Assembly: GCF_004770615.1 (NCBI RefSeq)
Contig: NZ_RQER01000007.1
Coordinates: 186,001 to 250,000, forward strand
DNA length: 64,000 nt
Source of the DNA: Leptospira langatensis
GTDB lineage: Bacteria; Spirochaetota; Leptospiria; Leptospirales; Leptospiraceae
Direction of reading: 5' to 3'
Below, piece after piece: positions 55,746-64,000 of the stretch. Positions within the stretch are counted from its first letter, which is position 1, and each line of letters opens with the position of its first letter. Position numbers and translations under genes: made by a program. Under the pieces are notes generated by a model. It was not told where the DNA came from. It did not search any database and worked only from the letters and a program-made list of their open reading frames with translations.

Positions 55746-56432
55746 ATGCGACATATTCGACTTCTACCTTTACTATTGCTTCTATCCTGCACCACCGTTG
55801 GATTTCATCGCGAAAGCGTAAGAGAGACCTACGATTACGGCAAACCTAGGACGGTCCGCGTCTGCGTTTGGAAGGATACGAATGTCTCCAAGGAAAGAAT
55901 GGATACCCTCTTCGACTCTTGGAACGAAGAATTGAGTATGTATCGTTTGCAAGCAAAAGTAAGTAGGGTCCAAGACTGGCAGAGGCCAGGTTGGACGAGT
56001 AACGATATCATGAAGGAACTCTTTCAGGCGCCTCTTCCCTCGGATTGCGATCGTATCCTTGCTCTTGCGGGAGTACAATTCTCCGATCTTCTTTACGAAT
56101 TTGCTTCTTATATTCTCGCTTTGTTTTTCATTCCTACCTTCGAAGTCTTGGGAGCCGTAGACAGTTATACGGGGACCAGAGGATTTGTCTTGGCTCATAC
56201 TGCCTCTTTGGGCTCCTTATTGTACGGAGGCTCAACTCATACAATGGTTCACGAAGGATACCACATGTTCGGTTGCGGACATGCATTCTTTCTTTCGGAA
56301 TGCTACGGAAAGATCAAAGATATTAAGGCCGCGTCCGAAAGATCAGGAGAGAGCTTCTTTCCTGCAGCATTGAAAGAAGGCGGATTCTTATATTCCCAAA
56401 AAGATGTGAACCTGATCTTTTTAGGACAATGA
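55746..56432 (+). CDS. Putative metzincin-type zinc protease lipoprotein
   Basis: A 228-residue lipoprotein (lipobox LLLLLSC, Cys15). The C-terminal half contains HEGYHMFGCGH (about residues 174-184), which fits the metzincin zinc motif HExxHxxGxxH with all three His and the Gly in place. The sequence before it has the strand-rich profile expected of a small metalloprotease domain. No clear Met-turn was identified, so catalytic activity is inferred. It is probably periplasmic or surface anchored. Confidence 0.68.
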   Translation: MRHIRLLPLLLLLSCTTVGFHRESVRETYDYGKPRTVRVCVWKDTNVSKERMDTLFDSWNEELSMYRLQAKVSRVQDWQRPGWTSNDIMKELFQAPLPSDCDRILALAGVQFSDLLYEFASYILALFFIPTFEVLGAVDSYTGTRGFVLAHTASLGSLLYGGSTHTMVHEGYHMFGCGHAFFLSECYGKIKDIKAASERSGESFFPAALKEGGFLYSQKDVNLIFLGQ

Positions 56433-56489
56433 TCCTTCTTTTTCGCGAATCTTACTTTTAGAGCTAACACGATCTGGAAACCTGGAAGA

Positions 56490-57431
56490 ATGAGTTCCAT
56501 TCCCGGAGAGAACAGACCTTCTTCTAAGTTTAGCGAAGAAACTCTGGGTTATATTTACGCGCTCGCGGGGACAGTCTTATTTTCCTCTAAGGGAGTGCTC
56601 GTAAAACTAGTTTATAAATTTGGAATAGACTCGGTAACTACTCTCGCTTTGAGAATGTCCTTTGCCATTCCCTTCTTTGCATACGTTCTCTACCAGGAAA
56701 ACCGCAAGAAGACCTCCTCTCCTATTTCCAAGAAGGATTATGCAGTCGTCGTATTCTTGGCGTTCATGGGATATTATTTGGCGAGCTTTTTCGATTTCTG
56801 GGGTTTGGAATATCTATCTGCGTCCATCGAAAGATTGGTACTATTCACCTATCCTGCGTTAGTCCTCATTCTAAGCTTCGTATTCCTCAAGAAGAAGATC
56901 CATAAGATAGAGATCTATTCCGTAGCTCTGACCTATTCCGGGATCCTACTCGCATTCTTGCCGGATACGGAATCCCAAGGAAGATCGGTTTGGATCGGAG
57001 GGACCCTGGTCTTTCTATCTGCTTTAGCCTATGCCATCTATCTGATCGGAAGCGGACAGATGATCCCGAAACTCGGCTCCAAAAAATTCACCGCTCTTCT
57101 CATGATCTGGTCCGGAGTATTCGTGCTCATTCATTTTTTCTTAAAGAAGGATGTACAGATATTATTCCAACAAACCTGGCAAGTGTACATCTACGGATTT
57201 GCACTCGGGTTCTTGACTACTGTGCTTCCCGCTTTCTTAACCACCGCAGGGATACAAAGGATCGGATCGAACAAAGCGTCTATCGCAGGAAGTGTGGGCC
57301 CGGTATTCACATTATTCTTGGCATCCGCCACATTAGGCGAATCGATTACTTGGGAAAATCTGGCAGGAACTGCAATCGTTCTTTCCGGGGTATTCCTACT
57401 CGGTAGAAAGAAACAGAATATCGGATCATAG
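56490..57431 (+). CDS. EamA/DMT-family transporter
   Basis: A 313-residue protein with about ten transmembrane helices in two EamA repeats; landmarks are YALAGTVLFSSKGVLVKLVY at the start of repeat 1 and GTLVFLSALAYAIYLIGSG at the start of repeat 2, and GSNKASIAGSVGPVFTLFLA in the last third. Such proteins export or import small metabolites. The substrate is unknown. It converges with the histidine kinase gene 4 bp away. Confidence 0.86.
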   Translation: MSSIPGENRPSSKFSEETLGYIYALAGTVLFSSKGVLVKLVYKFGIDSVTTLALRMSFAIPFFAYVLYQENRKKTSSPISKKDYAVVVFLAFMGYYLASFFDFWGLEYLSASIERLVLFTYPALVLILSFVFLKKKIHKIEIYSVALTYSGILLAFLPDTESQGRSVWIGGTLVFLSALAYAIYLIGSGQMIPKLGSKKFTALLMIWSGVFVLIHFFLKKDVQILFQQTWQVYIYGFALGFLTTVLPAFLTTAGIQRIGSNKASIAGSVGPVFTLFLASATLGESITWENLAGTAIVLSGVFLLGRKKQNIGS

Positions 57432-57435
57432 ATCG

Positions 57436-58536
57436 TTAAGCATCGAACTCAACGATTGCCTGGGTTCCTTTCTCATTTTGGATCTGGAACCTTCCTCTCA
57501 ATTGCTTGCATAGGATCTGGACCAGAGTGAATCCGATCGTCTTAGGTGTATTCCAGATCTTCCAATCCTCGAAACCGCTTCCGAAGTCTTGGATCTTGAG
57601 CCTGTACGTTCGGTTTATTCTTTCAAAGCTAACGAATATCTCCGGACTGTTCTTCTCTCTGGAACCATGAATGACCGCGTTAGAAACTAACTCGCTAAAG
57701 ATCAACGCGAGAGGGATCGCCTTTTCCGTATTCAAACGGATCAGTTGCATATCGTTTTGGATCTTTAGATTGGGAATACGGTGCTTCTCACAGATCCTTG
57801 CGATCAGCTCTGCGCCTACTTCGGAGAATACGATCTCGTTATAATTCTGTTCCTTATAGATCGCATTCTGCACCTCGGAGATGGAAAGCATTCTTCTTTG
57901 GAATTCTTGCAAGATCTTAGAGGTATCTCCGTTCTCTATGCTATGCATTTCCACCAAACCGGAAAGTACCTGCATATTATTGCGGACACGATGGTGGATC
58001 TCCTTGATCAGATTGTCCTTTTCTTCTGCATGCCCATAGAGAAGACGAACGATCAGGATCGCTATACAAGAAAACATGCAATGCAACATGATCCTGTCGA
58101 TAAACAAAAGGGATTGGAATTCCCCTTGCATATAATTCCAATAGGCTTCTATAACCAGGAGCAGAAGACAATATAAGCTAACGAAAATAGTCTTTCTGAT
58201 ATCCGTAAAATATAAGAATAGAAGAATGAGAATAGCGACCGCGTACGAGCGCGCGTCCGTCTTGATCCCAATAACTAATCCAATGGTGAGGGCCAAAAGA
58301 CAACTCGACAGAGTGATATTGACCGCCCAATTGTATCTTCTATTGTACACAAGGATCAAAGAAAGTGCGGAAGAGAAACTTACCAGGGTGAATCCCGGTC
58401 GAAATTTAGGTACACTGAAAACGATCACGATCGCACAGGAAACCAATAGGAATGCGTTCAAGAAGAAAAGATGTTTGGCTCGGATACGGGTCAGATAATC
58501 CGAATTTATGTACAGTCGATCTAATTTATCGAACAC
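57436..58536 (-). CDS. HisKA_2-type sensor histidine kinase (GTG start)
   Basis: The GTG at 58536 follows AGGG by seven bases. The 366-residue protein has six or so N-terminal transmembrane segments, then LIKEIHHRVRNNMQVLSGLVEMHS, the phospho-His box of HisKA_2/HWE-related kinases, and an ATPase domain with ALIFSELVSNAVIHGS and DFGSGFE. It starts 4 bp after the stop of the PP2C gene, so the two form one signalling operon. The signal and response regulator are not visible. Confidence 0.85.
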   Translation of the reverse strand: MFDKLDRLYINSDYLTRIRAKHLFFLNAFLLVSCAIVIVFSVPKFRPGFTLVSFSSALSLILVYNRRYNWAVNITLSSCLLALTIGLVIGIKTDARSYAVAILILLFLYFTDIRKTIFVSLYCLLLLVIEAYWNYMQGEFQSLLFIDRIMLHCMFSCIAILIVRLLYGHAEEKDNLIKEIHHRVRNNMQVLSGLVEMHSIENGDTSKILQEFQRRMLSISEVQNAIYKEQNYNEIVFSEVGAELIARICEKHRIPNLKIQNDMQLIRLNTEKAIPLALIFSELVSNAVIHGSREKNSPEIFVSFERINRTYRLKIQDFGSGFEDWKIWNTPKTIGFTLVQILCKQLRGRFQIQNEKGTQAIVEFDA

Positions 58537-58539
58537 GAT

Positions 58540-60291
58540 CTACCCTGTAATATCCAAAACTAACATAGCCATATCGTCTCCAAAGACCCCTTCCGAGAAT
58601 TCAAAAACATCCGAGACGACCTGATCTAAATATTCTTCTAGGGAGTTCAACTCCTTATGCTGAGCTAAAATATCCTGAAAACCAGGGAGATCCAAAATCC
58701 TTCCCTCGGAATTAAATACCTCGTACATTCCATCCGAATAGAATACCAATCTATCACCTTTTTCTAATTTAATGGACTCGTTGAAATACTCTATGGAATC
58801 GAAGATAAGTAGAGGAAGGTTCATCCCTTTAAGTTCCAGTCTCTCTTCTCCTCTGAATAGAACGATGGGAGGATGACCTGCATACGAATAGACCATCTTT
58901 TTTTCCAAGGGGAAGAAGCGGGCCCAGACTGCAGCAATATGATGCTCTACTACCATCGGTTTCAGGTCCCGAACGAATTGCTGTATTCCTTCCGCAGGTG
59001 AAAGTCCAGTCCGAGCATGATGTCTGAAGGAAAGCACCGCCATACCCGAAACCATCGCAGAAGAGATCCCATGTCCGGAGACATCTCCGAAGAGAATATC
59101 GATCACTCCAGTCTCATGCTGGATATATGTGATGATATCCCCTCCCACTTTTTCGAAAGGCCTAAAATAACTATCTATTTTATAAAAAGGAGAGGAAGGA
59201 AATTCCCTGGACACAAGAGATCTCTGCGTAAGGCGCGCAAGCTCCAGATCGTGGTTCATTCTCTCGTAGAAATCGTTTAGATCCGCTTCTCTTTTCTTTC
59301 GATCGAATGCGAGAACGATCAAATCCCCGACTAGGCGAAGAATATAGATATCCTCTTCTGTCCAGAGCTTCTTATTCTTTACGGAATCGAAGCCTACGAA
59401 GCCGAATTCTTCTTCTCCAGAAGAAAGACCAACTACGAGAAGGGAACGAGTTCCCCTTCTCTCCAATAAATTGCGAAGAGTGACATGAGTGTCCGGAATA
59501 TTTTCCAGGGATTCATAGATCAGATGTCCCTTATTTCGGATCGTATCGTAATCCGTCTTAGGAAAGGTTTCTATGGGAAGATTTTGCAGAAGATGCATCC
59601 TGGGTTCTACATCCGGAGCGCACCATTCGTTCGTATTAGAAATTGTTAATCCTGCGTGAGTGTATAGAAATACGAATGCGCGGTCCGCTCCGCAGAACTT
59701 TCCTAGTTCCTGGAGGCTATAGTTCACTGCCTCGTTCGTATTCCCCGGTTCCACGCTTAAGAAATTACGGGAAAGTTTGGTCAGAAGGCTTTCGAGCGCA
59801 ATGGTCCTTTTGAGGCGGGACTCCGCCGCGCGAATAGAAGTCACATCCCTCTGCACTCCCCACGCACGCAAAAGAAAACCGTTCTCCACCACACCCAAGG
59901 CAGTGCTCAGGAAGAAGCGACTCTTTCCTCTCTTGTCTATCTCTTCGGATTCTGCGTCATGGGTCTTGTAACCGGAACGAATGAATTCTTCGATCCCTAG
60001 AATATTCAGGCGATTGGTAGGACTGATAATTTCTTTAAGAAGAAGACCCTTTAATTCCCCGGCCGTATGGAACCCATACAATCGGGCCATGGTATCATTG
60101 CAATGAGTGAGCCTTGCGGTTTCGTACAAGCGGCGACACTGCTCTTCTAGGGAAAGAGAAGTATCCAAAGGAGAATCCAGCTCAAAACACCAGATCCCTT
60201 CCGGAGCTCGACGGAAATATCCATCGACTCGGTCGATCTCGTCGAACCGGCTTTTAAAATCCAATTCCATTCCCACCTGGGCCCTTGCCAT
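58540..60291 (-). CDS. PAS-GAF-PP2C (RsbU/SpoIIE-type) serine phosphatase
   Basis: A 583-residue soluble protein. Domains in order: PAS (about residues 25-160, with THCNDTMARLYGFHTAGELKG), GAF (about 170-340), a helical linker and a PP2C/SpoIIE phosphatase (about 360-580) with VGGDIITYIQ, DILFGDVSGHGISSAMVSG, YSYAGHPP and GDRLVFYSDGMYE. Such enzymes dephosphorylate anti-sigma antagonists in partner-switching pathways. The downstream kinase is a likely partner; no anti-sigma gene is nearby. Confidence 0.88.
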   Translation of the reverse strand: MARAQVGMELDFKSRFDEIDRVDGYFRRAPEGIWCFELDSPLDTSLSLEEQCRRLYETARLTHCNDTMARLYGFHTAGELKGLLLKEIISPTNRLNILGIEEFIRSGYKTHDAESEEIDKRGKSRFFLSTALGVVENGFLLRAWGVQRDVTSIRAAESRLKRTIALESLLTKLSRNFLSVEPGNTNEAVNYSLQELGKFCGADRAFVFLYTHAGLTISNTNEWCAPDVEPRMHLLQNLPIETFPKTDYDTIRNKGHLIYESLENIPDTHVTLRNLLERRGTRSLLVVGLSSGEEEFGFVGFDSVKNKKLWTEEDIYILRLVGDLIVLAFDRKKREADLNDFYERMNHDLELARLTQRSLVSREFPSSPFYKIDSYFRPFEKVGGDIITYIQHETGVIDILFGDVSGHGISSAMVSGMAVLSFRHHARTGLSPAEGIQQFVRDLKPMVVEHHIAAVWARFFPLEKKMVYSYAGHPPIVLFRGEERLELKGMNLPLLIFDSIEYFNESIKLEKGDRLVFYSDGMYEVFNSEGRILDLPGFQDILAQHKELNSLEEYLDQVVSDVFEFSEGVFGDDMAMLVLDITG

Positions 60292-60407
60292 TTTTCTATC
60301 TTATCGGCCTGGAAAATCGGGGAATTTCCCCGCTTTTTCTTTTCCCCCAAGCCTTTTTTGTCCGGGTGATTCCTTATATTTATATCCAGGAACCTAAAGG
60401 AGGGCCA

Positions 60408-60545
60408 ATGAAAACCGAACATAGAAACACAATCAACCAAGAAAAAATCTCCGCTCTGGCAGAGCTGCTTGCTGACAAACTCATTGAGGAAATCCGCAAA
60501 AGAACTTTAGAAAGACACGAAAATTTCCCAAAAGAAGCGGCGTAA
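60408..60545 (+). CDS. Very small charged protein (45 aa)
   Basis: The ATG at 60408 follows AAGGAGG at an ideal distance, the best ribosome binding site of this region. The peptide (starting MKTEHRNTINQEKISALAEL) is amphipathic and helical with no signal, ending in FPKEAA. It lies 74 bp before lemA. No family is recognised, but the strong initiation signal makes translation likely. Confidence 0.6.
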   Translation: MKTEHRNTINQEKISALAELLADKLIEEIRKRTLERHENFPKEAA

Positions 60546-60619
60546 TCCGAGTGAGAAGAATAAAAAACCGATTGCCAAAGGATATTCCTGCCTGAGACTT
60601 CCGCAAGTCGGAGGCGGGA

Positions 60620-61231
60620 ATGTCCCAAGGCAATCTTTTCAGCGCTCGTCGCAGTATACTAATTTTAATCGCAGGATTCTTCTTATTCCTAACCAATTCA
60701 TGTGGATATAATACGATCCAAGTCGAGGATGAGAAAGTAAAGGCAGCTTGGTCCGAGGTACTGAATGTGTACCAAAGAAGGGCCGACCTCATCCCAAACC
60801 TGGTCAATACCGTTAAGGGATACGCTGCCCAAGAGAAGGAAGTTTTAACGGAAGTTACAAAGGCCAGAGCGAGCGTAGGCTCCGTGCAGGCCACTCCGGA
60901 AGTATTAAATAATCCTGAATTATTTGCAAAGTTCAACCAAGCACAAGGGCAAATGACCTCGGCACTTTCCAGGCTCATGGTAGTGGTGGAAAAATATCCG
61001 GATCTAAAATCCAACCAAAACTTTTTGGACTTACAAGCCCAGTTAGAAGGCACAGAGAACCGGATCGCAGTCGCAAGAAATCGTTATATCCAAGCAGTCG
61101 AAGAGTATAACGTGACTGTTCGGACATTTCCGAATGTGATCACTGCCAAGATCTTCGGATATGGAGTGAAACCGAATTTCACCGTAGAAAACGAGAAAGA
61201 GATCTCCAAGCCTCCTCAAGTCCAGTTCTAA
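60620..61231 (+). CDS. lemA: LemA-family protein
   Basis: A 203-residue membrane-anchored protein with an N-terminal hydrophobic segment ending NSCG (possible lipidation) and the LemA landmarks VLNVYQRRADLIPNLVNTVKGYAAQEKEVL, VEKYPDLKSNQNFLDLQAQLEGTENRIAVARNRYIQAVEEYN and FPNVITAKIFGYG. LemA proteins often precede TPM-domain genes, as here. The role is unclear, perhaps envelope stress signalling. Confidence 0.9.
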   Translation: MSQGNLFSARRSILILIAGFFLFLTNSCGYNTIQVEDEKVKAAWSEVLNVYQRRADLIPNLVNTVKGYAAQEKEVLTEVTKARASVGSVQATPEVLNNPELFAKFNQAQGQMTSALSRLMVVVEKYPDLKSNQNFLDLQAQLEGTENRIAVARNRYIQAVEEYNVTVRTFPNVITAKIFGYGVKPNFTVENEKEISKPPQVQF

Positions 61232-61243
61232 GGCTTCTTTCGA

Positions 61244-62128
61244 ATGCTTATGAAGCGATTTTGGTTTCTTCTACTCTTCTGTCTTTGGACGGCCCCGATG
61301 TTCTCGGAGCCTGTTCCGATCCCACAGCTTTCTCATAGGGTCACGGATCTCACCGGTACCTTGACCGATGAAGAAGCCCAATCCCTGGAGACCAAGCTCA
61401 AGGAATTCGAGAAGAAGAAGGGAAGCCAAGTCGTACTCCTCATCATTCCTACAACGGGAGAAGAGACCATAGAGCAGTATTCGATTCGGGTCGCCGATGA
61501 GTGGAAGATCGGGAGAAAGAAAATTGCGGACGGGGTCATCTTTCTAGTCGCAAAGGACGACAGAAAAATGAGGTTCGAGATAGGCAGAGGCTTAGAGGGA
61601 GCCATCCCTGATGTTCTCAGCAAAAGGATCCAGGTAGAATACGTTAGGCCTCTTTTCAAAGAAGGGAAATACTACGAGGGGATCGATCAAGGGATCGATA
61701 GGATCCTTTCTCTCATAGACGGAGAACCTCTACCTGAGCCGACCCATACAACCTTTCAGGGCTCCGCTAGCAATCCGGACGAGGATTCTTTAAGCAATTA
61801 TTTCTGGATACTCATCGGGATCGCGATCTTTATCGGTTTCTTCTTAAGAAGATTGTTCAGCCCTATACAAGCTGGGATCGCAACAGGGATCGCATATTAT
61901 GTGGGAGGCTTTCTAGGACTTTCCTTAGAAGCGTTACTTCCTATCTTATTCATCTTCTTTATTATAGCCTGGGTGGCTTATGCTGCGGCTAAGAGCTCCG
62001 GCGGTGGCGGCGGAGGTTGGACCTCTTGGGGATCCGGCGGAGGTGGGAGCTGGGGATCTTCTTCCGGCGGTTCCTTCGGTGGTGGTGGCGGAGATTTTGG
62101 AGGAGGCGGGTCCTCTTCGGACTGGTAA
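61244..62128 (+). CDS. TPM-domain (YgcG-type) membrane protein
   Basis: A 294-residue protein with a signal peptide, a TPM phosphatase domain (VTDLTGTLTDEEAQSLETKLKEFEKKKGSQVVLLI and IGRGLEGAIPDVLSKRI), transmembrane segments near residues 185-245 and a Gly/Ser/Trp-rich C-terminal tail, as in YgcG. It lies 12 bp after lemA and just before a second TPM protein. The TPM domain has been linked to photosystem II repair in plants and has phosphatase activity in some members; its substrate here is unknown. Confidence 0.88.
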   Translation: MLMKRFWFLLLFCLWTAPMFSEPVPIPQLSHRVTDLTGTLTDEEAQSLETKLKEFEKKKGSQVVLLIIPTTGEETIEQYSIRVADEWKIGRKKIADGVIFLVAKDDRKMRFEIGRGLEGAIPDVLSKRIQVEYVRPLFKEGKYYEGIDQGIDRILSLIDGEPLPEPTHTTFQGSASNPDEDSLSNYFWILIGIAIFIGFFLRRLFSPIQAGIATGIAYYVGGFLGLSLEALLPILFIFFIIAWVAYAAAKSSGGGGGGWTSWGSGGGGSWGSSSGGSFGGGGGDFGGGGSSSDW

Positions 62129-62689
62129 ATGATCATGGCTCGTAATTCTTCTCGAATAACTAGACTCTTTCAAAATTCCTGGGCCGGGCTCAGGGATTCC
62201 TTTCGGATCGGTGATTGGCATCTATCAGGTTTTAGTTTATTACGAAAATATTTTAGTTCTAAGGACCTGAAAGAGATCAAGTCTGCTGTTACCGATTCTG
62301 AAAAATCCCATAGAGGTGAGATCCGGATCGCGATCGAAACCAAGCTTTCCCTATATCAGGTCTTGTTCGGCAAGACAGCAAAAGAGAGATCCGTGGAAAT
62401 GTTCTCCTTCTTACGGGTCTGGGACACCGAAGAGAACACAGGCATACTGGTCTATTTGCTTCTATCTGAAAAGAAGATCCTTATCTTAGCGGATAGAGGG
62501 ATCTATAAGAAGATCGGACAGGATCGATTGAATGAGATCTCTCATAAGATTGGGACAGGACTCAAGTCTGGAAAAGCCAAAGAAGCAATAGTAGAAGGGA
62601 TCCGAGAATTGAGTTCGGATCTAAAGAAACATTTTCCTGCCAAGGGAAAGAATCCGAACGAACTGCCGGATGAACCTTTCATTGTCTGA
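62129..62689 (+). CDS. Second TPM-domain protein
   Basis: A 186-residue protein following the previous stop directly. The TPM-like region is DLKEIKSAVTDSEKSHRGEIRIAIET, VEMFSFLRVWDTEENTGILVYLLLSEKKILILADRGIYKKIGQD and ISHKIGTGLKSGKAKEAIVEGIRELS. It has no clear signal peptide, unlike the first TPM protein, so it may face the cytoplasm. The LemA/TPM/TPM arrangement is common in bacteria. Confidence 0.85.
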   Translation: MIMARNSSRITRLFQNSWAGLRDSFRIGDWHLSGFSLLRKYFSSKDLKEIKSAVTDSEKSHRGEIRIAIETKLSLYQVLFGKTAKERSVEMFSFLRVWDTEENTGILVYLLLSEKKILILADRGIYKKIGQDRLNEISHKIGTGLKSGKAKEAIVEGIRELSSDLKKHFPAKGKNPNELPDEPFIV

Positions 62690-62792
62690 TCTTCAACAAT
62701 GTTTATCGGATCGATCGTTTCGTATTTAAAGGGATCAGACTTTGATCCGAACGAAAGCTGTTGATCCCCAGGATGGGGATCGAGATAAAGCA

Positions 62793-63191
62793 TTAGAAAC
62801 TTCTAATCTTATTTACCATGGAGTAGAGGCCGTTCCTGCGACTCATGGAAAGATGTTTGTCCAGACCGATCTCTTTTAGGAAATCCAAGGAAGCGGAGCG
62901 GATCTCATCTCTCGTCCTTCCGGAAAATACTCGGAGCAATAAGGCGATCATTCCTTTGGTGATTGCGGAATCGCTATCGGCTTGGATAAACAGTTTGCCT
63001 TCCTTTTCTTCCGGAACCACCCAGACCCTGGATTGACATCCTGGCACCAATCTGTCTTCGGTCTTCAGATTGGAAGACAAAGGAGGAAGTTCGTCCCCGA
63101 TCTCGATCAGCATCTGGTAACGTTCTTCCCAATCGGCGGCTTCCGAAAATTCTTCTATGATCTCCTTTTGAGCTTCTTCCAGACTGGGCAT
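62793..63191 (-). CDS. sufE: SufE-family cysteine desulfurase activator
   Basis: A 132-residue protein with the active-site Cys52 in [11 protein letters not shown] and the family segments [18 protein letters not shown] and [24 protein letters not shown]. SufE accepts sulfur from SufS for Fe-S cluster assembly. No other suf genes are in the window. It converges on the TPM operon; a small GATCCCC/GGGGATC hairpin lies at 62763-62781 between them. Confidence 0.93.
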   Translation of the reverse strand: MPSLEEAQKEIIEEFSEAADWEERYQMLIEIGDELPPLSSNLKTEDRLVPGCQSRVWVVPEEKEGKLFIQADSDSAITKGMIALLLRVFSGRTRDEIRSASLDFLKEIGLDKHLSMSRRNGLYSMVNKIRSF

Positions 63192-63315
63192 TTGCTTCCT
63201 CTAAGGCGTTTCTTCTAAACTAAAAAGAAGGCCTCGGAGGTAAAACAAAAATACCCGAATGCTTGCGAAACTTGGGCAGTGTAGAATTTTCTCATAGGAC
63301 CCTTGTTCTATTTTC

Positions 63316-64000
63316 CTAATTCTTCTTGAACCAACGGTTTCTTGCGAATCTAAACAAGAAGAAGGCTCCGGTCGCCAGAATAAGGAAAGGAATGCTGTAG
63401 ATCAAAAGCACGATCAGCCTCAAGAATAGTTCGATCAGATCCGTGAACACATCCTTGAAATTCGGCACTTCCACGCCTTTCGGTTTTTCCGGTCCGTCGA
63501 TTCGAATGCTGATCTTTGCCCATTGCACTCTGTCCAAGATCTTCCATTTCTCGAACTCAGCAGAGTCCGCCGCATCTTCCGATTGTCCTAAAAGTTCTTC
63601 CGCCTCTACCGCACCCTTAGAAGGCAAACGGGAAACAAGTTCTCCTCGTCTCACCATTCTGGTTTTCTCTCTGCGAGCATGGATCTTTTCCAATTCGAAA
63701 GCTTCCGTATGATCCTCTACTTGGATATTCTCATGAGTAAGAGTACCTAACTTGTCCAATTCTAAAAGCACTTGGTATAAGTCGGAAGATTTCACATGGA
63801 TTACCACGGTCATCGTGGGAGAAGATACATCCAGATAGGTATCGAAGTTTGTGCTTTGGACAAAACCGTATTTGTCGGAAAGCTGTAAAAGAAATCTTCG
63901 AGCGGCGCCGAAATCCTTGGTTTGGAAGGCAAGATCTACTTTATATTCCAATAATCTTCCGATCTTTAATGTTCCCGTCTTTGCGGAGAAGAAGGGCTTG
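63316..64000 (-). CDS. DUF4349-like membrane protein (5' end outside window)
   Basis: The minus-strand frame is open from the stop at 63316 to the window end; an ORF starting at the TTG at 63951 is only part of it, because the upstream codons (KTGTLKIGRLL just before EYKVDLAFQTKDF) continue the family pattern. DUF4349 proteins have an extracytoplasmic domain, a coiled-coil centre and a C-terminal transmembrane helix, here FLRLIVLLIYSIPFLILATGAFFLF. Their function is not well defined. Confidence 0.75.
   Translation of the reverse strand, partial: KPFFSAKTGTLKIGRLLEYKVDLAFQTKDFGAARRFLLQLSDKYGFVQSTNFDTYLDVSSPTMTVVIHVKSSDLYQVLLELDKLGTLTHENIQVEDHTEAFELEKIHARREKTRMVRRGELVSRLPSKGAVEAEELLGQSEDAADSAEFEKWKILDRVQWAKISIRIDGPEKPKGVEVPNFKDVFTDLIELFLRLIVLLIYSIPFLILATGAFFLFRFARNRWFKKN

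Noticed and set aside
62763..62781. GATCCCC/GGGGATC hairpin as a terminator
   Set aside because: The stem is only 7 bp with no T-run on either strand; it is recorded in the sufE entry but not called.
1..64000. CRISPR array or prophage
   Set aside because: No regularly spaced repeats of CRISPR length, and no integrase, capsid, portal or terminase genes were seen.

Overview
The window looks like chromosomal DNA of a Leptospira species. This rests on GC content in the low-to-mid 40s percent (estimated by eye), many lipoproteins with relaxed spirochaetal lipoboxes ending in Cys, a DUF1574-type protein beside an MBOAT acyltransferase, several GTG/TTG starts that follow good Shine-Dalgarno sequences, and housekeeping genes of spirochaetal type. 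The species cannot be fixed from the sequence alone.

Layout. 1-4.6 kb: a membrane sulfatase-superfamily enzyme cut by the window edge, an RsmD-type rRNA methyltransferase, TPR-like and zinc-ribbon proteins, and a small lipoprotein. 4.8-7.6 kb: a DUF1574/MBOAT surface O-acylation pair, followed by a broken second copy of the 3' end of that lipoprotein gene. 7.6-20.0 kb (minus strand): the most striking locus. A lipoprotein with the calcium site and phi-clamp of anthrax protective antigen (PA) is followed by a 14-bp intercistronic hairpin, a 2528-residue SpvB/FG-GAP/Rhs lipoprotein (a TcB-TcC-like cocoon in one chain) with a small C-terminal toxin domain, and a candidate immunity gene. 20.5-27.3 kb: TPR protein, TonB-like protein, RuvB, HtrA protease, thymidylate kinase, a secreted protein and an Omp85-type barrel. 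27.4-31.7 kb: tRNA-Arg with a repeated 3' end, then a DUF3556-like membrane protein, a phytoene-desaturase-type oxidoreductase and a TetR regulator.

31.7-41.5 kb (minus): two lipoproteins downstream of a second, independent Rhs operon. Its Rhs protein ends in a long Ala/Gly-rich hydrophobic tail and is translationally coupled to two tandem paralogous lipoproteins that may be its immunity proteins. The upstream regions of both Rhs operons carry the same inverted repeat, AATATCC-N7-GGATATT. 41.7-44.6 kb: a three-gene overlapping operon (outer-membrane barrel, kelch-like lipoprotein, TPR/coiled-coil protein). 44.6-48.9 kb (minus): a cobalamin riboswitch followed by a BtuB-like TonB-dependent receptor, a surface beta-propeller lipoprotein that could be a BtuG analogue, and an ankyrin protein.

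49-56.4 kb: secreted and lipid-anchored accessory proteins, including a CapA-type enzyme, three related small lipoproteins with a CG start, a SAM methyltransferase and a lipoprotein with a metzincin zinc motif. 56.5-64 kb: an EamA transporter, a PP2C phosphatase/histidine kinase signalling pair, a tiny 45-aa ORF, a LemA/TPM/TPM operon, SufE and a DUF4349-type protein cut by the window edge.

The two Rhs loci and their candidate immunity genes are the main accessory content. Shared regulation by the inverted repeat, and a PA-type pore working with a Tc-type cocoon, are inferences that the sequence supports but does not prove.
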